From an uncultured Aquimarina sp. (lineage in GTDB: Bacteria; Bacteroidota; Bacteroidia; Flavobacteriales; Flavobacteriaceae), in the NCBI RefSeq assembly GCF_947495315.1, contig NZ_CANLYD010000024.1:1-64000 (forward strand): 64,000 bases of DNA, in the 5' to 3' direction. The notes beneath the pieces are model-generated. The model ran no database searches and had not been told where the DNA came from. It was given only the letters and a program-made list of their open reading frames with translations. This document shows, one piece after another, positions 55,265 to 63,252 of this stretch. Within the stretch, counting starts at the first letter, position 1. Each line of letters starts with the position of its first letter. The position numbers and the translations under genes are program-made.

Positions 55265-56239
55265 ATGAAAAAATTAATCTCACTACACCTTATAATACTA
55301 ATGATAGTATTCGGATGTCAAGAAACAAAAAACGAAAAAGCAACAAATAATTTAATTATGAAAACCAAAAATCTCTCAGAAATGACAAGTACAAAATTTA
55401 GAAACACTAAAATTAATGGTATCAATATAGCATATCGAGAAGCCGGAAACCCAGAAAACCCAACAATTGTGTTATTACACGGTTTCCCATCTTCATCTCA
55501 CCAATATAGAAAAGTCTTGAACGCATTATCCAATGATTATCATTTGATTGCACCTGATTACCCTGGATTTGGAAATAGTGATTTTCCTTCACCTGATGAA
55601 TATGAGTATACATTTGATAACATTGCCAAAACAATAGATGCTTTTTTAGAGAAAAAGAATCTAAGCTCATATACTTTGTTTATACAAGATTACGGTGCTC
55701 CGGTTGGTTTTAGAATTGCTACTACACACCCAGAAAGAGTTACTGCTATTATCAATCAGAACGGAAATGCTTATGTAGAAGGATTAGGACCAGCTTGGGC
55801 CGGTATTCAAGCCCTTTGGAAAGATAGAAACGAGAATACCGAAAAAGCACTATTACCAGCCTTTTCTTTAAAAGGATTAAAGTGGCAGTACACTCATGGC
55901 ACGAGAAATGAAGAAAATATCAATCCTGACACTTGGCATTTAGACTACTTAAGACTTTCTAGACCAAATGCTCACGATGTAAACGTTGATTTATTTGATG
56001 ATTATCAAAATAATCTGAAATTATATCCTGAATGGCAACAATACTTAAGAGATAATCAGCCACCTATGTTAATTGTATGGGGTAAGAATGATGAATTTTT
56101 CCCAGAAATCGGAGCCGAAAGCTTTAAAAAAGATGTCAAAAACATTGATTATAATATATATGATACTGCTCACTTCGCATTAGAAGAAGATGGCGATAAA
56201 ATCATTGCAAAAATTAGAACATTCCTGAAAAACATCTAA
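55265..56239 (+). CDS. Lipoprotein alpha/beta hydrolase with Asp nucleophile (haloalkane dehalogenase/epoxide hydrolase-like)
   Basis: 324 residues. The lipoprotein signal MKKLISLHLIILMIVFGC is followed by a linker and the hydrolase domain from about 40. The oxyanion motif is LLHGFPSSSHQYRK, and APDYPGFGNSDFPSPDEYEY follows. The nucleophile elbow is FIQDYGAPVGFRIA, with Asp at the nucleophile place, as in dehalogenases and epoxide hydrolases. The acid is probably Asp in VWGKNDEFF, and the His is in DTAHFALEED. It is paralogous to the cytosolic enzyme at 56869. The lipid anchor would put it in the periplasm or outer membrane. The substrate is unknown. Confidence 0.86.
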   Translation: MKKLISLHLIILMIVFGCQETKNEKATNNLIMKTKNLSEMTSTKFRNTKINGINIAYREAGNPENPTIVLLHGFPSSSHQYRKVLNALSNDYHLIAPDYPGFGNSDFPSPDEYEYTFDNIAKTIDAFLEKKNLSSYTLFIQDYGAPVGFRIATTHPERVTAIINQNGNAYVEGLGPAWAGIQALWKDRNENTEKALLPAFSLKGLKWQYTHGTRNEENINPDTWHLDYLRLSRPNAHDVNVDLFDDYQNNLKLYPEWQQYLRDNQPPMLIVWGKNDEFFPEIGAESFKKDVKNIDYNIYDTAHFALEEDGDKIIAKIRTFLKNI

Positions 56240-56376
56240 AGATAAACCCAGGTGAAAAATGTTAATTAAATATAAATAGAAGACCGAGTAAGCACTTCTT
56301 TTCTAATACTAGATCACTGTGAACCAGAAAAAAACAATGAAATTTTATCAGATACAAATTTAATTATATATATTTG

Positions 56377-56401
56377 TACTGTAATAATTTTAATTACAGT
56401 A
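56377..56401 (+). promoter_or_regulatory. Rrf2 operator 1, perfect 9-7-9 palindrome
   Basis: TACTGTAAT, a 7-base spacer and ATTACAGTA, directly downstream of a TATATTTG (56369-56376) -7 element and 6 bases before the rrf2 ATG. The same arm layout recurs before the next gene. Probable autoregulatory site. Confidence 0.72.
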
Positions 56402-56407
56402 ATTAAA

Positions 56408-56818
56408 ATGGTAAAAAGTAAATTTTCTATATCGCTTCATATAATGACTCTGCTAGCGTACTATCCAGGAGAATGGCATTCATCTGCTAAAATAGCAGAG
56501 AGTCTCAAAATAAATCCAGTTTTAGTACGAAAAGAGTTAATAGCGCTTAAAAGTAGTGGTTTAGTAGATAGTAAAGAAGGAAAAAATGGTGGCGTGAAAT
56601 TAGGAAAATCCGCTAAAAACATTTCATTAGCAGATATTTTTGAAGCCGTAAAAGGAAGTAGTCACGTGCTTAATCTTTCTAGCAATATTCCAGATGTGAG
56701 TTGTAAAATAGGAGGGCAAATTAATGAAAAGTTACTATCAATGTTTGGTGAAATAGACAATGCCATCATAGATATTTTAGAACCTCAAACTTTGGAAGCA
56801 TTTAAAAATCAGTTTTGA
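56408..56818 (+). CDS. Rrf2 family transcriptional regulator with a single Cys
   Basis: 136 residues, normal for the family. The winged HTH has MTLLAYYPGEWHSSAKIAES, NPVLVRKELIALKSSGLVDS and KEGKNGGVKL (wing), then the helical ISLADIFEAVKG. The iron-sulfur cysteine trio of IscR/NsrR types is missing. Only one Cys is present, in PDVSCKIGG at about 99, so redox sensing by a single thiol (as in some other Rrf2 proteins) or no cofactor is likely. Paired 9-7-9 palindromes before its own gene and before the hydrolase at 56869 indicate control of both. Confidence 0.92.
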   Translation: MVKSKFSISLHIMTLLAYYPGEWHSSAKIAESLKINPVLVRKELIALKSSGLVDSKEGKNGGVKLGKSAKNISLADIFEAVKGSSHVLNLSSNIPDVSCKIGGQINEKLLSMFGEIDNAIIDILEPQTLEAFKNQF

Positions 56819-56832
56819 TTTTTTTTAATCAA

Positions 56833-56857
56833 AACTGTAATAAAAAAAATAACAGTT
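56833..56857 (+). promoter_or_regulatory. Rrf2 operator 2, 9-7-9 palindrome upstream of the hydrolase operon
   Basis: AACTGTAAT, 7 bases, ATAACAGTT (one mismatch), 11 bases before the ATG at 56869. It shares the CTGTAAT core and spacing with operator 1. Confidence 0.7.
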
Positions 56858-56868
56858 AAGAATGTATT

Positions 56869-57714
56869 ATGAATAGAACAATCAAAATAGACGACCTATC
56901 CATTTTTTATAGAGAAGAAGGTCAGCAAAACAAAGAAACCATTTTGTTTCTGCACGGAAACCCTACATCATCACATATGTATAAAGAACTGATGAATCTG
57001 CTAAAAGATAAATATCACGTTATTGCACCAGATTATCCAGGGTTCGGATTCAGTTCTAGGCCAATCACAAGGCAGTATGAGTATTCTTTCGATAACATTA
57101 GTCATACAATAAATCAGTTCATAGATAAACTTGAGCTAAAGAAGTTTTATTTATTCTTACAAGATTATGGTGGTCCAATAGGGTTTCGTATCGCCACACA
57201 ACGACCAGAATTGATCAAAGGATTGATTATCCAAAACGCGAACGTTTACCTAGAAGGTCTAGGAGAATGGGCTTTGGAGATTGGAGAATACATGCAGAAT
57301 AACGATCAAGAAAAACTGAATGAATACAAAAAACACTTGGTAAGTTTAGAAGGTATTAAAGAACAATATATAACAGGTACTAAGAACGCTAGCCTAATTG
57401 ACCCATCTTCTTATTATCTTGATTACGCTTTTCTACAAAGACCGGGTGCCCAAGAACCATTTTTAACACTCTTTGATAATTATGGAACAAACTTCGAAAA
57501 ATACCCAGCCTGGCAAAATTACCTGAAAAAGCACCAACCTCCTACCCTGTTAGTTTGGGGAACTAATGATAAGTTTTTTAGTAAACCTGGAGGAGAAGCC
57601 TATACTAAAGATTTAAAGGATGTAGAACTCCATTTTTTTGATGGAGGCCATTTTATGCTCGAAGAATATAGCTCCGAAGTAGCTCAATTAATAAAGAAAT
57701 TCATTTCACAATAA
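56869..57714 (+). CDS. Cytosolic alpha/beta hydrolase with Asp nucleophile (haloalkane dehalogenase/epoxide hydrolase-like)
   Basis: 281 residues without a signal peptide. The motifs are LFLHGNPTSSHMYKELMN, APDYPGFGFSSRPITRQYEY, the nucleophile elbow FLQDYGGPIGFRIA (Asp), VWGTNDKFFSKPGG (acid) and FFDGGHFMLEEYSS (His). It is clearly paralogous to the lipoprotein enzyme at 55265, with collinear motifs across the whole domain. It is the first gene of a unit that includes an NmrA-like reductase and a PNPOX-like protein, behind an Rrf2 site. Activity on halogenated or epoxide compounds is inferred from the family and untested. Confidence 0.88.
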   Translation: MNRTIKIDDLSIFYREEGQQNKETILFLHGNPTSSHMYKELMNLLKDKYHVIAPDYPGFGFSSRPITRQYEYSFDNISHTINQFIDKLELKKFYLFLQDYGGPIGFRIATQRPELIKGLIIQNANVYLEGLGEWALEIGEYMQNNDQEKLNEYKKHLVSLEGIKEQYITGTKNASLIDPSSYYLDYAFLQRPGAQEPFLTLFDNYGTNFEKYPAWQNYLKKHQPPTLLVWGTNDKFFSKPGGEAYTKDLKDVELHFFDGGHFMLEEYSSEVAQLIKKFISQ

Positions 57715-57744
57715 ATCAAGTTTAACAATTAAAAATCAATAAAA

Positions 57745-58623
57745 ATGAAAGTATTTGTAACAGGAGCCACAGGGTTCCAAGGTGGTAATATAGCACAAGC
57801 CTTATTAAATGAAAATCACAATGTAACAACACTCAAAAGAGACCCTGGTAATGGCGTGCCTCCAAGAGAAGGAATTGAGGTAGTACAAGGAGGACTAGAA
57901 AATCAAGAGTCATTAGCAAAAGCAATGCGCGGAGCTCAAGCAGCTGTATATTCTTTTCCTCTTATTTTTGATATAGAACTCGCTAAATCCTATACTGAAA
58001 ACTTTATAACTGCTGCAAAACAAGAAAACGTAGGCTTGATAATTTATAACACTACTTTTCATCTTGCAAAACAAGAAACAGGCTTTTTGGCACTTGATAT
58101 CAAAGTAGCCATGAAAAAACTATTAGATGCATCTGGTTTAAATGTTATTACGCTGGCACCTGATATTTATCTTGACAATATTGCAGCTCCCTGGTCTATA
58201 CCGGTTATTTTAGAACATAAAATTGTACCTTACCCATTGGCTTCTGATAAAAAAATACCCTGGATCAGTCACTCTGATTTAGCACAATATGTAGTCAAAG
58301 CTATTTCAAAACCCGAACTGACAGGACAGACACTTCCGATTGGTGGTAATCTCGTCACAGGAAATGAAATTGCAACAGCTATATCAGCAAAAATAAATCA
58401 AGAGCTCAATTTTGTTGCTGTACCGGTAGATGAGTTCGAACAACAACTTAAACCAGGATTTGGAGAAATAGCTGCAAAAGAAATCTCAAATCTTTATCGA
58501 TATGTAGAGCAAAATTACACTGATTTTGTAAATAAAGATTTCGCAAGAACCAACCAACTTTTAGACATTGAACCACAACCAGTTAATGAATGGGTTAATT
58601 CTGTAAACTGGAATTTGTCTTAA
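57745..58623 (+). CDS. NmrA-like NAD(P)-binding protein
   Basis: 292 residues. The Rossmann start is KVFVTGATGFQGGNIAQALL with GxxGxxG, then VTTLKRDPGNG. The middle has AAVYSFPLIFDIE and LIIYNTTFHLA, and the end ISHSDLAQYVVKAIS. The classical SDR YxxxK is not in the standard place, as is normal for NmrA and related quinone-oxidoreductase-like atypical SDRs. It may be a redox sensor or a reductase of reactive carbonyls. It starts 30 bases after the hydrolase gene. Confidence 0.85.
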   Translation: MKVFVTGATGFQGGNIAQALLNENHNVTTLKRDPGNGVPPREGIEVVQGGLENQESLAKAMRGAQAAVYSFPLIFDIELAKSYTENFITAAKQENVGLIIYNTTFHLAKQETGFLALDIKVAMKKLLDASGLNVITLAPDIYLDNIAAPWSIPVILEHKIVPYPLASDKKIPWISHSDLAQYVVKAISKPELTGQTLPIGGNLVTGNEIATAISAKINQELNFVAVPVDEFEQQLKPGFGEIAAKEISNLYRYVEQNYTDFVNKDFARTNQLLDIEPQPVNEWVNSVNWNLS

Positions 58624-58698
58624 ACCTAAATTATGTATTCATATTTCGATATGAAACTTTGAGTTAGTTGCCCAAAATTAGTATTAAAACATATAAAG

Positions 58699-59628
58699 AT
58701 GAAAAAATCACATTTTCATAAAGGAGAATTAGAAATCCAGAAAAAATATAACATTTCACATAATCCACGTCTTGCAGAACGAATGTTGAAAGACCATATT
58801 ATGGATCAACTGATTCCATTTATAGAACAACAATCGACTATTATTGTAAGCACTACAGATGTAAATACTAATATTTGGGCTTCTATGCTCATTGGTGACA
58901 AGGGATTTGTTAAAGTTAAAACACCTAAGCAGATTGACATTTACCTAGATCAATTGAAAAGCACTCAAACAGAGATTTTGTTTAAAAATATTCTTGTTGA
59001 GTCTAAGATAGGAATGTTATTTATTGACACAGCCACAAGATCAAGATATCGACTGAATGGCTATGCCACATTACTTTCTGATAAAATAGAGGTCACAGTG
59101 TCTGAAGCGTATCCTAACTGTCCTAAATACATCCAACAACGTATACCTGTTTTATCTGAAGAACCATCTAAACTTGGAGTTGAAGAATTAAAAGGGACAA
59201 TTCTAAATAGTATCCACAAACAATGGATAAAAAATGCAGACACTTTCTTTTTGGGTAGTATGAATTTAAATGGCGATATGGATGCTTCGCATCGTGGAGG
59301 CGCTACCGGTTTTATTGAAATCCTAGATGACGGTACCTTAAGAATCCCGGATTATGTTGGTAATAATTTGTTCAACACCTTAGGTAATTTTCTTCAAGAT
59401 CCCAAAGCAGGTTTACTCTTTATTGATTTTGAAAAAGGGCATTCTCTACAACTTTCGGGTGAAACAGAACTATTCTTCGATCAAGAAGAATCCAAAGATT
59501 TAGAAAAAACCATGGGTACAGGACGCTATTGGCTATTCAGAACCAAACAATGGATACAAACGGAATTTCATAACCAAATAGATTGGAAGTTAATTAGTTT
59601 TTCGCCTTTCAATCCCGAAGTAAAATAA
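58699..59628 (+). CDS. Pyridoxamine 5'-phosphate oxidase family flavoprotein
   Basis: 309 residues with two split-barrel halves. Residues 1-150 include FHKGELEIQKKYNI and LIPFIEQQSTIIVSTTDVN; the second half has MDASHRGGATGFIEILDDGT, LRIPDYVGNNLFNTLGNFLQ and DPKAGLLFIDFEKG, the usual FMN-site pattern. Proteins of this group bind FMN or related cofactors and often act in stress response rather than vitamin B6 synthesis. A small inverted repeat lies in the 75-base gap upstream. It probably belongs to the same regulon as its neighbours. Confidence 0.87.
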   Translation: MKKSHFHKGELEIQKKYNISHNPRLAERMLKDHIMDQLIPFIEQQSTIIVSTTDVNTNIWASMLIGDKGFVKVKTPKQIDIYLDQLKSTQTEILFKNILVESKIGMLFIDTATRSRYRLNGYATLLSDKIEVTVSEAYPNCPKYIQQRIPVLSEEPSKLGVEELKGTILNSIHKQWIKNADTFFLGSMNLNGDMDASHRGGATGFIEILDDGTLRIPDYVGNNLFNTLGNFLQDPKAGLLFIDFEKGHSLQLSGETELFFDQEESKDLEKTMGTGRYWLFRTKQWIQTEFHNQIDWKLISFSPFNPEVK

Positions 59629-59639
59629 AATAAAAAAAA

Positions 59640-60038
59640 ATGAATGAAAATATAGTAACAGAAGTTAGAAATGCCCTAGACCAATGGCTAAAAGCTTTTA
59701 ACAATAATGACATAGAGGCATTAATGGCTGTGTACGATCCAGAAATCGTTTATGCTAATAGTGCTAAACCTATAGAAATAGGAATCCCTATAGTAAAAGA
59801 AGGCTTCACTAAAAGTTTTGCCATAAAACCAAAAGTATTTTTTAAAGAAGAACAGGCAATTGCAGTAGAGGGTCTTGGTTATATAGCAGGACAGTTTAGA
59901 ATTGCAGGTACCAGTCCAGAAGATAGCAGTGAAATAGGAGAATCAGGTCGTGTAGTTGTTATTTTTAGAAAAAACAATGCAGGTGAATGGAAGTTGGTGT
60001 TTGATATGGACAATCGCCCACCAGATGTAACAATTTAA
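59640..60038 (+). CDS. NTF2-like protein (SgcJ/YybH type)
   Basis: 132 residues. The motifs NALDQWLKAFNNNDIEALMA, YDPEIVYANSAKPIEIGI and GRVVVIFRKNNAGEWKLVFD fit the SgcJ/DUF4440 branch of the NTF2-like fold. No signal peptide is present. It lies 11 bases after the PNPOX-like gene and 10 before a second NTF2-like gene, in the same operon. The role is unknown; such small proteins often act as isomerases or dehydratases or bind small molecules. Confidence 0.85.
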   Translation: MNENIVTEVRNALDQWLKAFNNNDIEALMAVYDPEIVYANSAKPIEIGIPIVKEGFTKSFAIKPKVFFKEEQAIAVEGLGYIAGQFRIAGTSPEDSSEIGESGRVVVIFRKNNAGEWKLVFDMDNRPPDVTI

Positions 60039-60048
60039 AATAAATAAC

Positions 60049-60435
60049 ATGATAACAAGAAAAGCAATGCGACCTAGAGACGTCGCCAATGAGATTAGTG
60101 AATGTATTATCGAAGGTAACATAGAAAATGTATTGGATTTTTTCCATCCTGATTATGTAATGTCTTTTCCCCCGACGGAACCTACTAAATCTGGTTTAGA
60201 TACAATAAGAGCAAGCTTCCAACCTTTTATAGATGTAAAAGCCAGACTTCTAAGTACAGTTACTGGAGAGTTGATCAATGGTAATATTGCTGTGTTGCAA
60301 GCAAATTGGAGTATTGTAGATGGGCAAGGGAATAAAATGGGTGAAGGATCTTCTACTGAAGTTCTTAAACAAAGAGAAGATGGTTCTTGGCAGTATTTTA
60401 TAGATTGCCCTCTAGGGTTACCTCTTTTGGAATGA
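60049..60435 (+). CDS. NTF2-like protein (YybH type)
   Basis: 128 residues. AMRPRDVANEISECIIEGNI, ENVLDFFHPDYVMSFPPTEP and GLDTIRASFQPFIDVKARLL fit the YybH/NTF2-like fold. It is a neighbour and likely distant relative of the gene at 59640, suggesting a local duplication with divergence. The function is unknown. The 3' end is followed by a 350-base gap. Confidence 0.82.
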   Translation: MITRKAMRPRDVANEISECIIEGNIENVLDFFHPDYVMSFPPTEPTKSGLDTIRASFQPFIDVKARLLSTVTGELINGNIAVLQANWSIVDGQGNKMGEGSSTEVLKQREDGSWQYFIDCPLGLPLLE

Positions 60436-60791
60436 CTTATTTATAATACTGAACATTCTAATAAAATAAGACAACGTACAAGGATTTATAAAAAACATCT
60501 TAGCAGCCTAAAAAATATGTCATTCTAAAAACAGTAAAACATTATACTTACGTTGTATCTGAAACTATAAAAGATAGATTAATAAGAATATGAAAAGCAA
60601 CCGCAAACAAGAATCTTATTGGAATAAGATATTACAAAAGGAAAATGATGCTGTAAAACAGCCATTGGATGAAACTTTTTATCCTACCTTCAGTTCTTCC
60701 TAAATATTACTTGATCATTAAGTCTGATTTTCTAAATTTGCTAATAACTACTATGCCAATGTAGTATAACATTCAAGGTAAATTCTAGGAA
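60436..60791 (+). other. Intergenic region with a possible short open frame
   Basis: 356 bases. A 37-codon frame at 60590-60703 (MKSNRKQESYWNKILQKEND ...) is a possible small gene or a leftover gene start; I see no family. The rest holds the AraC promoter (60711-60740). Confidence 0.4.
60711..60740 (+). promoter_or_regulatory. Flavobacterial promoter of the AraC gene
   Basis: TTG (60711-60713), 19 bases, TAAATTTG (60733-60740), an exact match to TTG-N19-TAnnTTTG, with a leader of about 45 bases before the ATG at 60792. Confidence 0.62.
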
Positions 60792-61715
60792 ATGAAAAAC
60801 GAAAATCCTGAGGCAAAGTCACTCTATGAATTATATCTTCACTTAGGATTATCTGTAGATTTAATTCAACCTTCTGAAGGATTTGCTATTCTTAATTTGA
60901 AGGATATTAATTTTACACTCCCATATCAATCCCCTTCATTCCGTCCTGACTATTTTTCGTTTCTTTTTGTAAAAAACGGCAAAGGAAAGTATACTATAGA
61001 TGAACACTCTTTCGTGGTACAACCGCATTCCATCTACTTTACCAATCCGAGTAATTACAGAACATTCAGTTGGGAAAAAATTGAAGAAATTTATCTAATA
61101 ACTTTTGATGAAACATTTCTAAAACAATATATCAGTAAAGACATCTTCACTACATTTCCATTTTTATTGACCGAAACGATTAGTCCTAAAATTGTAAGTG
61201 ATGAATTTTATGACGAAGTAGCACATATTTATCTAAATATTCACAATGAATACATCAACCAATCCACGGATAAACATAGAATTATCGGGCATTTATTGGC
61301 AGTGATGCTTTATAAAATCAAAGCCTATTTTTGGCAAGATTACAACCCGATTTATGAAGGAAACAGAAGTTCACAAATTGTTAAATCGTTTAAGCGATTA
61401 CTTGAAAAACACTACCGGGATTTAATTATAGGAAAAACAGAAACTGTTTTTAGAGTTCAGGATTATGCCGCAGCACAAAATCTACATCCTAACTATCTGA
61501 GTAACATTATCAAAACTAAAACGGGAAAACCTGTTACTGCCTGGATTGCCGATAAATCTATTTCCGAAGCCAAATCACTATTGCAAAATTCATCCATGCC
61601 CATCAAAGAAATAACCTATAGACTAGGATTCTCTGAAACTGCTCATTTTAGCAACTTTTTTAAAAAACACACCAAAATATCCCCTGTTCAATATCGAAAA
61701 GAGCATACTATTTAA
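60792..61715 (+). CDS. AraC family transcriptional regulator
   Basis: 307 residues. The N-terminal cupin-like ligand domain (about 35-110; FLFVKNGKGKYTIDEHSFVV, QPHSIYFTNPSNYRTF) and the C-terminal double HTH (about 210-307; DYAAAQNLHPNYLSNIIKT, ITYRLGFSETAHFSNFFKKH, ISPVQYRKEHTI) are complete. It may control the SDR-DUF1097-SDR unit that follows. The ligand is unknown. Confidence 0.93.
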   Translation: MKNENPEAKSLYELYLHLGLSVDLIQPSEGFAILNLKDINFTLPYQSPSFRPDYFSFLFVKNGKGKYTIDEHSFVVQPHSIYFTNPSNYRTFSWEKIEEIYLITFDETFLKQYISKDIFTTFPFLLTETISPKIVSDEFYDEVAHIYLNIHNEYINQSTDKHRIIGHLLAVMLYKIKAYFWQDYNPIYEGNRSSQIVKSFKRLLEKHYRDLIIGKTETVFRVQDYAAAQNLHPNYLSNIIKTKTGKPVTAWIADKSISEAKSLLQNSSMPIKEITYRLGFSETAHFSNFFKKHTKISPVQYRKEHTI

Positions 61716-62008
61716 TAAACTAGTTCTCTATTTTCCCTCTTCTATTTAAATTTTACAACTAGTGCTGTATTTCGCGCAACAAACAAAGAATAGTTCCTAA
61801 ATACCTTTGTTCTATTAAACCCGGACTATGTATTAAAACTTCGTCATGAAGGTTGAAAACGCAATAAAACCTAGTGTTTTACAAGTTTTTGCATAGCATC
61901 GCTCTGGTTAAACTTAAAAATGCAGCGGAGCGTTAGGTTTTGAAGCAGTTTCAAGCTGTAATAGATTTTTTAATGCATAATCCGGGTTATATTAAAAAAG
62001 ATAGACAA
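61716..62008 (+). other. Intergenic region before the SDR unit
   Basis: About 290 bases. It includes a stretch (61918-61935) reading AATGCAGCGGAGCGTTAG that is richer in GC than its surroundings. No gene was recognised. It should hold the promoter of the SDR gene, but no exact TAnnTTTG element was found. Confidence 0.35.
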
Positions 62009-62749
62009 ATGAAAAATTTAAGTAACAAAGTAGCACTTATAACGGGTGCATCAAGAGGTATTGGCGCAGAGGTAGCACTAAATTTGGCCAAGGCTGGAGC
62101 AAAAGTAATTATTAATTATTCGGGCAGCAAAGAAGCAGCTTCAGCGATTGTAAAACAAATCAAAACAAATGGTGGAGATGCCATCGCTATACAAGCTGAT
62201 GTAAGTAACTCGCAAGATGTAAAACACCTTTTTGATAATGCTATTGCCCACTACGGAAAAATTGATGTATTGGTCAATAACGCAGGTATTATGATCAATA
62301 CGCTTATTAAAGATACCACCGACGAGGATTTTGCTAAACAAATGGATGTAAATGTAAAAGGAGTATTTAATACACTTCGCGAAGCTGCCGCAAAATTAGC
62401 AGAAAATGGGAGTATTATCAACTTTTCAACTTCAGTCAATAGAATCATGTTGCCCACATATGGACCTTATGTCGCTACCAAAGCAGCAGTTGAACAATTG
62501 ACTCGTGTATTTGCAAAAGAAGTAGGAAGCCGAGGTATCAATGTAAATTCAATTTCACCAGGACCTACAAATACCGAGCTGTTCACAAAAGGAAAACCAG
62601 AAGCAGTAATCAATAGATTAGCCTCTTTATCAGCGTTCAATCGTATTGGAGAGCCTGGAGATATTGCAAAAATTGTAACGTTCCTGGCGAGTGATGAAGC
62701 CAAGTGGATTTCTGCCCAGAATATAGGTGCCAACGGAGCAATGGCTTAA
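62009..62749 (+). CDS. Short-chain dehydrogenase/reductase (3-oxoacyl-reductase type)
   Basis: 246 residues from the ATG at 62009 (MKNLSNKVALITGASRGIG); the open frame upstream to 61940 lacks a plausible start. The TGASRGIG cofactor motif, VLVNNAG, the catalytic Ser in NFSTSVN, and YVATK are present, and the end reads AKWISAQNIGANGAMA. The family is NAD(P)-dependent, and the broad subgroup includes carbonyl and quinone reductases. It lies 29 bases before the DUF1097 gene and is a paralogue of the last SDR in the window. The specific substrate is unknown. Confidence 0.92.
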   Translation: MKNLSNKVALITGASRGIGAEVALNLAKAGAKVIINYSGSKEAASAIVKQIKTNGGDAIAIQADVSNSQDVKHLFDNAIAHYGKIDVLVNNAGIMINTLIKDTTDEDFAKQMDVNVKGVFNTLREAAAKLAENGSIINFSTSVNRIMLPTYGPYVATKAAVEQLTRVFAKEVGSRGINVNSISPGPTNTELFTKGKPEAVINRLASLSAFNRIGEPGDIAKIVTFLASDEAKWISAQNIGANGAMA

Positions 62750-62778
62750 CTGCTCTAATCATTTAATTATTACATATT

Positions 62779-63249
62779 ATGAAAACATTTTTAACAGCCC
62801 TTGTTATGGGGCTATGTGGAGCATTGGCAGTATTTATCTCATTTTCTATGGGATGGGCTACATGGGTTATGTTCCTTTCCTGGGTAAGTTATTACTTATT
62901 CGGAAAATCGATTAAAGTATATTCTCCAAGTTTCTTACAGATTATTTTGGGAATAGTAATGGGAGTACTTATACAGTCTTTAGCAAGTTTACTTGTACCT
63001 GTAATGGGAGCATTGGGGTTTCCATTAACCGTTTTTGTCCTTATTGGTTCGCTCGCATATGCAACAAAAATTAAAGGGCTAAATAACATTCCTGCTTGGT
63101 TTCTGGGTTTGATCATCTTTTTTGGAGTACACCCAGAGCTAAAAATAATCCCAGTATTGGGTTTACTTGTTCCTATAGTTGCAGGAGTAGTTTTTGCACT
63201 GATTAATGACACAGGACTTAAATACATAAACAAGAAATTTAATACATAA
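62779..63249 (+). CDS. DUF1097 family membrane protein
   Basis: 156 residues with about five membrane helices (TALVMGLCGALAVFISFSMG, SFLQIILGIVMGVLIQSLAS, LGFPLTVFVLIGSLAYATKI, IPVLGLLVPIVAGVVFALIN). This is the DUF1097 pattern, a family of small inner-membrane proteins with no firmly known function. Its place between two SDR genes with spacings of 29 and 3 bases makes it part of their operon. Confidence 0.85.
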   Translation: MKTFLTALVMGLCGALAVFISFSMGWATWVMFLSWVSYYLFGKSIKVYSPSFLQIILGIVMGVLIQSLASLLVPVMGALGFPLTVFVLIGSLAYATKIKGLNNIPAWFLGLIIFFGVHPELKIIPVLGLLVPIVAGVVFALINDTGLKYINKKFNT

Positions 63250-63252
63250 ACA

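Noticed and set aside
61900..61945. Integron attC-like site (GTTAGGT near 61933)
   Set aside because: No matching partner core or fold was found and there is no integrase; a chance match to a short degenerate motif.
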